From Thalassospira povalilytica (GTDB lineage: Bacteria > Pseudomonadota > Alphaproteobacteria > Rhodospirillales > Thalassospiraceae): a DNA stretch of 64,000 bases. Within the stretch, counting starts at the first letter, position 1. Each line of letters begins with the position of its first letter. The position numbers were made by a program, and so were the translations under genes. The stretch spans positions 682,001 through 746,000 of the forward strand of contig NZ_PGTS01000002.1 of assembly GCF_002844235.1 (NCBI RefSeq), written 5' to 3'. Below, piece after piece: positions 57,672-64,000 of the stretch. A model generated the notes under the pieces. That model had not been told where the DNA came from. It worked only from the letters and a program-made list of their open reading frames with translations, and searched no databases.

Positions 57672-60083
57672 TTAATGAGTCGTCACACCGCCGATTTCCG
57701 ATTCTTCACCGTCCTTTGATTTGACGGCAACATCATCATCGGGCTCTTCCCACTCGATCGGGACCAGCGGATTGACCAAAGCATGGCTCAGAACTTCGTC
57801 AACATGGGACACCGGAATGATTTCCATGCCACGTTTGACGTTGTCCGGAATCTCTTCGAGATCCTTTTCGTTCTCCTGCGGGATCAGAACGGTTTTGACC
57901 CCGCCCCGCAATGCCGCGAGAAGTTTCTCCTTCAGACCACCGATCGCCAGAACACGGCCACGCAGCGTAACTTCGCCGGTCATTGCCACATCCTTGCGCA
58001 CCGGGTTTCCGGTCAGAACCGAAACAACCGAAGTCACCATGCCCACGCCGGCTGACGGACCGTCTTTCGGGGTCGCACCTTCGGGCACGTGAACGTGAAT
58101 GTCGCGTTTCTGGAACAGGGTCGGCTTGATGCCGAATTCCGTTGCACGCGACCGCACGAACGAGGTTGCCGCCTGGATCGATTCCGTCATGACTTCACCG
58201 AGCTTGCCGGTGGTTTTCATGTTGCCCTTGCCCGGCACGGTAACGGCTTCGATCTGAAGCAGATCACCACCGAATTCCGTATAGGCAAGACCGGTAACAA
58301 CACCGACCTGGTCTTCACCCTCGGTCTCGCCATAGCGGAACTTGCGGATACCGGCATATTTGCCAAGCGTCCGCGGCGTCACACGCACGGTCTTGATATT
58401 TTCAAGCATGATGCGTTTGGTCGCCTTACGCGCCAGACGGGCCAGTTCGCGTTCAAGGTTACGCACACCGGCTTCGCGGGTATAGAAGCGGATCAGATCA
58501 CGAAGCGCTTCGTCAGAAATGCTCCATTCACCTTTGCGCAGACCATTATCCTTGATCTGTTTCGGGATCAGGTGACGTTTGGCAATTTCGACTTTCTCGT
58601 CTTCGGTGTAACCGGAGATCCGGATGATCTCCATACGGTCGAGCAGCGGCTGCTGCATGCGAAGCGAGTTGGCCGTGGTCACGAACATCACATCCGAAAG
58701 ATCGTAATCGACTTCAAGATAGTGGTCGTTAAAGGTCGAGTTCTGTTCCGGATCAAGCACCTCAAGCAGGGCCGATGCCGGGTCGCCACGGAAATCCGAA
58801 CCCATTTTTTCGATCTCGTCGAGAAGGAACAACGGGTTGGAATATTTCGCCTTTTTCATGCCCTGGACAATCTTGCCCGGCATGGAACCGATATAGGTCC
58901 GGCGATGACCGCGGATTTCGGATTCGTCGCGCACACCACCAAGCGACATGCGGATAAAGCTGCGGCCCGTGGCATTGGCCATCGATTTACCAAGCGAGGT
59001 CTTGCCAACGCCCGGAGGACCAACAAGGCACAGGATCGGGCCTTTGACTTTTTTGGTACGCGCCTGCACCGCAAGATATTCAAGGATGCGTTCCTTGACC
59101 TTCTCAAGACCGTAATGTTCCTTATCAAGGACCTTCTTGGCCTTTTTCAGATCATGGGAAACACGCGACCGCTTGTTCCACGGAATCGACACCATCCAGT
59201 CAAGATAGTTGCGCACCACGGTGGCTTCTGCCGACATCGGGCTCATATTGCGCAGTTTCTTGAGTTCTGCCTGGGCCTTTTCCTTTGCCTCTTTGGGCAT
59301 TTTGGCCTTGTTCAGCTTCTCTTCGATTTCAGAAGCTTCATCCTTGCCGTCTTCGCCTTCGCCAAGTTCTTTCTGAATGGCTTTAAGCTGCTCATTCAAA
59401 TAGTACTCGCGCTGGGTTTTCTCCATCTGGCGTTTGACGCGGTTGCGGATTTTCTTTTCGACCTGCAACACGCCGATTTCGGATTCCATGAAACCGAAAA
59501 TACGCTCAAGACGATCGCCAACCAGCTTGGTTTCCAGCAATTCCTGCTTTTCGGAAATCTTCAATGACAGATGGGATGCCACCGTGTCAGCAAGCTTTGC
59601 CGGTTCTTCGATCTGATTGACCGAAACCAGGACTTCTGGCGGAATTTTTTTGTTGAGTTTGATGTACTGTTCGAACTGTGTGACCACAGAACGTGCCAGT
59701 GCCTCAAGTTCGCTGTCATCTTCGTCAGCGTCCTCGCGCACGGCACCATAAGCCTGGAAGAAGTCCGGGTTATCGACATAACCGGAAATCTCGGCACGCT
59801 TGCCGCCTTCGACCAGCACCTTGACGGTGCCGTCCGGCAGCTTGAGAAGCTGCAAGACAGTTGCGACAGTACCAACTTCATAGAGATCTTCGACGGCCGG
59901 GTCATCAAGACCGGCGTCCTTCTGGGTAACAAGCAGGATCTGCTTGTCTTCGCGCATCACATCTTCGAGTGCACGCACCGATTTCTCTCGTCCGACAAAA
60001 AGCGGAACAATCATGTGCGGGAACACGACAATGTCGCGCAACGGCAGCACCGGGTAAATTTCGCCACGCGCCAATTCGACCAT
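57672..60083 (-). CDS. lon: ATP-dependent protease Lon
   Basis: 803 residues, full LonA. N-terminal substrate domain (YPVLPLRDIVVFPHMIVPLF), coiled-coil region, AAA+ module with Walker A GPPGVGKTSLGKSMA and Walker B LFLLDEIEKMG, and C-terminal Ser/Lys protease with the nucleophile in PKDGPSAGVGMVTS and the Lys in GGLKEKLLAALRGG. It degrades misfolded and short-lived regulators. Next to clpX and clpP, the usual order. Confidence 0.97.
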   Translation of the reverse strand: MVELARGEIYPVLPLRDIVVFPHMIVPLFVGREKSVRALEDVMREDKQILLVTQKDAGLDDPAVEDLYEVGTVATVLQLLKLPDGTVKVLVEGGKRAEISGYVDNPDFFQAYGAVREDADEDDSELEALARSVVTQFEQYIKLNKKIPPEVLVSVNQIEEPAKLADTVASHLSLKISEKQELLETKLVGDRLERIFGFMESEIGVLQVEKKIRNRVKRQMEKTQREYYLNEQLKAIQKELGEGEDGKDEASEIEEKLNKAKMPKEAKEKAQAELKKLRNMSPMSAEATVVRNYLDWMVSIPWNKRSRVSHDLKKAKKVLDKEHYGLEKVKERILEYLAVQARTKKVKGPILCLVGPPGVGKTSLGKSMANATGRSFIRMSLGGVRDESEIRGHRRTYIGSMPGKIVQGMKKAKYSNPLFLLDEIEKMGSDFRGDPASALLEVLDPEQNSTFNDHYLEVDYDLSDVMFVTTANSLRMQQPLLDRMEIIRISGYTEDEKVEIAKRHLIPKQIKDNGLRKGEWSISDEALRDLIRFYTREAGVRNLERELARLARKATKRIMLENIKTVRVTPRTLGKYAGIRKFRYGETEGEDQVGVVTGLAYTEFGGDLLQIEAVTVPGKGNMKTTGKLGEVMTESIQAATSFVRSRATEFGIKPTLFQKRDIHVHVPEGATPKDGPSAGVGMVTSVVSVLTGNPVRKDVAMTGEVTLRGRVLAIGGLKEKLLAALRGGVKTVLIPQENEKDLEEIPDNVKRGMEIIPVSHVDEVLSHALVNPLVPIEWEEPDDDVAVKSKDGEESEIGGVTTH

Positions 60084-60177
60084 TATGTTCTATTCCCTAC
60101 TCTGAGCCAAAAACGTTGCTGGGGTCCTGCCATAGGCCCCGCCAGTAACGCGAACATTTCTTAGATAAGCTGAAATT

Positions 60178-60205
60178 CCCGCACCGCAATGGATGCCGGT
60201 GCGGG
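60178..60205 (-). terminator. Hairpin between clpX and lon
   Basis: CCCGCACC (60178-60185) and GGTGCGGG (60198-60205) form a perfect 8-bp stem with a 12-nt loop. The T-run on the minus strand is broken (AATTTC), so termination may be partial. Confidence 0.45.
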
Positions 60206-60213
60206 ATTTAAGA

Positions 60214-61479
60214 TCAGGCGGTATTTTCGACACCTTCATGGCGCTCCGAATGGATCAGCAACGGTTTTGCCTTTCCTTCGACAACGTCATTATTGATGAC
60301 GATTTCCTCGACACTTTCCATGGTCGGCAGATCGAACATGGTATCAAGCAGGATGCCTTCCATGATCGAGCGCAGGCCACGTGCACCGGTCTTGCGTTCG
60401 ATTGCCTTGTCGGCAATCGCCTTGAGCGCGTCCGGCTGGAAGGTGAGCTTCACGTCTTCCATGTCAAACAGGCGCTGATACTGCTTGATCAGCGCGTTTT
60501 TCGGCTCGGTCAGGATTTTGACCAGAGCATCATTGTCGAGGTCTTCAAGCGTTGCCAGAACCGGCAGACGACCGATGAATTCCGGGATCAGACCGAACTT
60601 CAGAAGATCTTCCGGTTCGACTTCACGCAGAACTTCACCCGTACGGCGGTCATCGGGGCTGCGAACATCGGCACCAAAGCCGATTGCGCTGCCCTTGCCA
60701 CGCTGTGAAATCACCTTGTCCAGGCCGGCGAACGCGCCACCGACGATGAACAGGATGTTGGTGGTGTCGACCTGCAGGAATTCCTGTTGCGGATGCTTGC
60801 GGCCGCCCTGCGGCGGAACCGATGCAACAGTGCCTTCCATGATCTTGAGCAATGCCTGCTGCACGCCCTCGCCCGAGACATCGCGCGTGATCGACGGGTT
60901 GTCGGATTTACGCGAAATCTTGTCGACCTCGTCAATATAGACGATGCCGCGCTGGGCGCGCTCGACATTGTAATCCGCAGCCTGCAGCAGCTTGAGAATG
61001 ATGTTCTCGACATCTTCACCCACATAACCGGCTTCGGTCAGGGTGGTGGCATCCGCCATGGTGAAGGGCACATCAAGAATACGGGCCAGGGTCTGGGCCA
61101 GAAGCGTTTTACCGCAACCGGTCGGACCGACCAGCATGATGTTGGACTTCGCCAGTTCGATGTCTTCATTCTTGCTGGCGTGATGCAGGCGTTTGTAATG
61201 GTTGTGAACCGCGACCGAGAGAACTTTTTTCGCATGGCCCTGACCGATGACATAGTCATCAAGGACCTTGCAAATCTCTTGCGGAGAAGGCACCCCGTCT
61301 GCCGATTTGACGAGATGGGTTTTATGCTCTTCGCGGATGATGTCCATGCAAAGCTCTACGCATTCATCACAGATGAATACGGTTGGACCGGCGATGAGCT
61401 TGCGAACCTCGTGCTGGCTCTTTCCACAGAAAGAACAGTACAGAGTGTTCTTGGAGTCCCCGCTATTCGATTTGCTCAT
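60214..61479 (-). CDS. clpX: ClpX, ATPase subunit of the ClpXP protease
   Basis: 421 residues. ClpX unfolds tagged proteins and feeds ClpP; in alphaproteobacteria it also governs cell-cycle regulators. N-terminal zinc domain with Cys15, Cys18, Cys37 and Cys40; Walker A GPTGCGKT at 118-125; Walker B YIDEVDKI; sensor and [18 protein letters not shown] at the C-terminus. It is separated from clpP by 302 bases with a terminator, so it probably has its own promoter. Confidence 0.97.
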   Translation of the reverse strand: MSKSNSGDSKNTLYCSFCGKSQHEVRKLIAGPTVFICDECVELCMDIIREEHKTHLVKSADGVPSPQEICKVLDDYVIGQGHAKKVLSVAVHNHYKRLHHASKNEDIELAKSNIMLVGPTGCGKTLLAQTLARILDVPFTMADATTLTEAGYVGEDVENIILKLLQAADYNVERAQRGIVYIDEVDKISRKSDNPSITRDVSGEGVQQALLKIMEGTVASVPPQGGRKHPQQEFLQVDTTNILFIVGGAFAGLDKVISQRGKGSAIGFGADVRSPDDRRTGEVLREVEPEDLLKFGLIPEFIGRLPVLATLEDLDNDALVKILTEPKNALIKQYQRLFDMEDVKLTFQPDALKAIADKAIERKTGARGLRSIMEGILLDTMFDLPTMESVEEIVINNDVVEGKAKPLLIHSERHEGVENTA

Positions 61480-61781
61480 ACAAACCCCAATTACGTTTGA
61501 CGTTATCTTTTATCGCCATGTTAGCCGGTAAACGATACCGATCTCAACGTTTAATCTGCGCTTTTCGACGTTATGGCGTCATGTTTGATATGGGTCCGCC
61601 ATCGTGGTTGCGAAACCCCTTGCATTAATCACCCAAACGTTCGAGCGACCCACAAGTTCCAGACATCGGCCTGTCGCACGCGCTAATTACCTGTCTATGA
61701 CTTAAAACTGCCATGAGGCAAGACATAAAAAAAACGCCCCGGCCATTGACCGGGGCGTTTTCACCGATTGCGATATGGCAA
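61480..61781 (-). other. Intergenic region between clpX and clpP
   Basis: 302 bases without a gene. The clpP terminator takes the lower-clpP end; the rest should carry the clpX promoter on the minus strand. I looked for sigma-32-type boxes and found none I would defend. Confidence 0.5.
61727..61761 (-). terminator. Terminator of clpP
   Basis: AAAACGCCCCGG (61731-61742) and CCGGGGCGTTTT (61750-61761), 12-bp stem, 7-nt loop; the A-run from 61727 gives eight T on the minus strand. Confidence 0.93.
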
Positions 61782-62411
61782 TCAGTCTTTCTTTTCATCG
61801 CCTTCCGGCTTCGGACGCGAGGTCACCACTTCGTCGATCAGACCGAATTCCTTGGCCTGATCCGGGGTGAGGAAGTTGTCACGCTCCATCGCATCTTCAA
61901 TCGTCTTGAGATCACGGCCGGTATGTTCGACATAAATCTCGTTAAGACGCTGACGCAGTGCCAGGATTTCACGGGCATGGATTTCGATATCCGATGCCTG
62001 GCCCTGGAAACCGCCGGACGGCTGGTGGATCATGACGCGTGCATTCGGCAGGCAATAACGCTTGCCCTTTGCACCGGCCATCAGAAGAAGCGATCCCATG
62101 GATGCCGCCTGCCCCATGCACACCGTCGAAACATCGCAACGGATGTATTGCATGGTGTCATAGATGGCGAGACCCGAGGTCACAACACCGCCCGGAGAGT
62201 TGATGTAAAGCGAAATATCCTTGTCCGGATTTTCCGATTCGAGATGCAGGAGCTGCGCACAGATCAGCGACGACATGCCGTCATGGACCTGGCCGTTGAT
62301 GAAAACGATACGCTCCTTGAGCAAACGCGAAAAGATGTCGTAGGCACGCTCGCCCCGGCTGGTCTGTTCAACCACCATCGGTACAAGCGAATTCATCTGT
62401 TCTCTAATCAT
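61782..62411 (-). CDS. clpP: ClpP, proteolytic subunit
   Basis: 209 residues from the ATG at 62411, which has GGGAG nine nt upstream; an in-frame TTG lies three codons earlier. Serine protease of the tetradecameric barrel. Catalytic triad: Ser104 ([10 protein letters not shown]), His129 (VMIHQPSGG) and Asp178 (MERDNF). [20 protein letters not shown] is the conserved N-terminus, part of which is removed by self-cleavage in the family. Confidence 0.96.
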   Translation of the reverse strand: MIREQMNSLVPMVVEQTSRGERAYDIFSRLLKERIVFINGQVHDGMSSLICAQLLHLESENPDKDISLYINSPGGVVTSGLAIYDTMQYIRCDVSTVCMGQAASMGSLLLMAGAKGKRYCLPNARVMIHQPSGGFQGQASDIEIHAREILALRQRLNEIYVEHTGRDLKTIEDAMERDNFLTPDQAKEFGLIDEVVTSRPKPEGDEKKD

Positions 62412-62454
62412 CAACTGCAACTCCCTGCATTATCCTAAACCGTGTCCGGTCGGA

Positions 62455-63915
62455 TTACTTCTCGTCGGATTTGTCAGCTGCTTTTTTCTTCGCAGCCGGC
62501 TTCTTGGCAGCAGCTTTCTTGGCCGGAGCCTTTTTCTCTGCGTCCTTTTTCGCCGGTGCTTTCTTGGCAGCCGATTTCTTCTTCGGAGCTTCGTCTTCCT
62601 CTTCCGGCTTCAGAAGTTCTTCGACCGTAACGGTCTTTTCTTCAACCTTGGCGAGTTCGACGATGTAATCCACGACCTTGTCTTCATATACAGGGCCCTG
62701 AAGCGCCTGCAAGGCCTGCGGGTTATTTTTATAGAATTCAATAACCTGCTGTTCCTGGCCCGGGTACTTCTGAGCTTCGGCAACGAGGACCTTGTTCACG
62801 TCTTCCTGGGTAACCTGGATGTCGTTTGCACGGCCGACTTCTGCCAGCAGAAGACCCAGAAGAACGCGACGTTCTGCGATTTCGCGGAACTCTTCGGTCA
62901 GCTCTTCTTCGGACTTGCCTTTAGTTTCGTCATCTTCCTGACCAGCTTCACGGGCCTGTTTGATCTGACCAATGATGCCTTCGAGTTCGTTTTCAACGAG
63001 CGAGGTCGGAAGTTCGAAGCTGTGGTTTTCTGCAAGGGCGTCAAGCAGTTCACGCTTCAGCTTCTGACGGGAAACCGATTCGTACTCGCGGCCGTAATCC
63101 TTGCGGATCGCGTCCTTGAGGGCTTCGAACGATTCCTGACCGAGTTTCTTGGCCAGTTCGTCATCCAGCTCAGCCGGTTTCTTTTCTTTGATTTCCTTGA
63201 CGGTTACGTCGAACTCGGCGTCTTTGCCTGCGAGTTCAGCCGCACCGTAAGCTTCCGGGAATTTCACTTTGACGACAACTTCGTCACCAGCGTTCACACC
63301 GGTCAGCTGATCTTCGAAACCATCGATGAACGAGCCCGAACCCAGTTCGAGTTCGTAATCTTCGGCTTTGCCGCCGTCGAATGCTTCACCGTCGATTTTG
63401 CCGAGGAAGTCGATGACAACAACGTCACCTTTTTTCGACTTGCGCTTGCGTGCGAGCGGCTCAGTGGTGCCCTGTGCAGCAGCAATACGCTCAAGCGTTT
63501 CGGTAACCTTGGCTTCGTCAAGTTCAACAACTTCACGGGTCAGCTTCAGCTTTTTGAAGTCCATGGCTTCGATTGCCGGGATAACTTCAACAGCGATATC
63601 GAACTCGAGATCACCACCTTCGTCGAATTTGGTGACTTCGATTTTCGGCTGAACAGCCGGACGCAGGTCATTGTCGGAAAGAACTTTGCCGGTGTTTTCG
63701 TTCACAGCAGCTTCAAGAACTTCACCCATGACGGCCTGGCCATAACGCTGACGCAGGAGTTTCGCCGGAATTTTGCCCGGACGGAAGCCCGGCAGGCGAA
63801 CCTGGTCTTTGATCTCGTCAAGCTTGGCGACGACTTTTTCTTCGATTTGTGCGGCGGGCACGACGACTTTGAACTCGCGCGCCAGGCCTTCGTTTTTGGT
63901 TTCAGTAACCTGCAT
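62455..63915 (-). CDS. tig: Trigger factor with a lysine-rich C-terminal tail
   Basis: 486 residues. Ribosome-bound chaperone and prolyl isomerase. N-terminal ribosome-binding domain with the LPGFRPGKIPAKLLRQRYG signature; FKBP-like domain about 155-245 (GDVVVIDFLGKIDGEAFDGG); C-terminal chaperone arms to about 436. The last 50 residues (437-486) are a low-complexity tail with 18 Lys, rich in Ala and Pro, resembling histone-H1-like repeats; E. coli TF (432 residues) ends about where it begins. First gene of the tig-clpP-clpX-lon-hup series; its promoter lies at or beyond the window edge. Confidence 0.95.
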   Translation of the reverse strand: MQVTETKNEGLAREFKVVVPAAQIEEKVVAKLDEIKDQVRLPGFRPGKIPAKLLRQRYGQAVMGEVLEAAVNENTGKVLSDNDLRPAVQPKIEVTKFDEGGDLEFDIAVEVIPAIEAMDFKKLKLTREVVELDEAKVTETLERIAAAQGTTEPLARKRKSKKGDVVVIDFLGKIDGEAFDGGKAEDYELELGSGSFIDGFEDQLTGVNAGDEVVVKVKFPEAYGAAELAGKDAEFDVTVKEIKEKKPAELDDELAKKLGQESFEALKDAIRKDYGREYESVSRQKLKRELLDALAENHSFELPTSLVENELEGIIGQIKQAREAGQEDDETKGKSEEELTEEFREIAERRVLLGLLLAEVGRANDIQVTQEDVNKVLVAEAQKYPGQEQQVIEFYKNNPQALQALQGPVYEDKVVDYIVELAKVEEKTVTVEELLKPEEEDEAPKKKSAAKKAPAKKDAEKKAPAKKAAAKKPAAKKKAADKSDEK

Positions 63916-64000
63916 AGATAACTCTTTTGCTTGGTTCGAATAATGTCCGTTACGCGACGCAGTCCGGACGTCAGAAAGTCAATATGACTAAACGAATATA

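Noticed and set aside
58089-59567. Plus-strand frame of 492 codons opposite lon
   Set aside because: Shadow of lon with no domain and no start signal.

Overview
The window is about 64 kb of core chromosome from an alphaproteobacterium. The evidence is the gene order (trpGDC-moaC-lexA; lpxD-fabZ-lpxA-lpxI-lpxB; nuoA-N followed by birA-coaX-rnj-mce-DUF1467-proS-lolCE-lolD-dnaE; tig-clpP-clpX-lon-hup), a short editing-less type prolyl-tRNA synthetase, RNase J, LpxI in place of LpxH, and a direct-repeat GTTC-N7-GTTC type LexA operator. Moderate GC and the gene set resemble marine Rhodospirillales such as Thalassospira, but that genus guess is inference only. I see no insertion sequence, prophage, CRISPR array or rRNA.

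Layout. 1-6.6 kb: end of trpE, a divergent-polysaccharide-deacetylase gene, trpG-trpD-trpC-moaC, then lexA with its own SOS operator. 6.7-11.9 kb: comEC (minus), gltX and gltA (plus). 11.9-24.8 kb, minus strand: gloA, then the envelope cluster, transcribed in the order pyrH, frr, uppS, cdsA, dxr, rseP, bamA, ompH/skp, lpxD, fabZ, lpxA, lpxI, lpxB, with many 1-20 base overlaps that suggest translational coupling. 24.9-34 kb, minus strand: proS, lolC/E-type permease, lolD, dnaE, rpsB, tsf. 34.2-39.4 kb: an unknown exported protein, an empty stretch with a strong orphan terminator, a DUF1467 membrane protein, methylmalonyl-CoA epimerase, RNase J, CoaX and BirA. 39.4-53.8 kb: a complete 14-gene complex I operon, nuoA to nuoN. 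54.0-57.1 kb: tRNA-Asp, an isolated fliG, an unknown lipoprotein and two identical tRNA-Val genes in a duplicated cassette. 57.1-64 kb: hup, lon, clpX, clpP, tig.

Functionally the window covers tryptophan synthesis, the SOS switch, lipid A, isoprenoid, phospholipid and outer-membrane protein assembly, lipoprotein export, translation and replication, respiration, and protein quality control. Most of it is ordinary housekeeping sequence. I did not find a convincing new multi-gene system. The items most worth a second look are small: the orphan transcription signal at about 34.8-35.07 kb, the duplicated tRNA-Val cassette, a candidate S2 leader before rpsB, the isolated fliG with a perfect dyad and an altered EHPQ motif, and the lysine-rich tail on trigger factor. 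Start codons were re-chosen in many genes from overlaps and ribosome-binding sites; each choice is stated.
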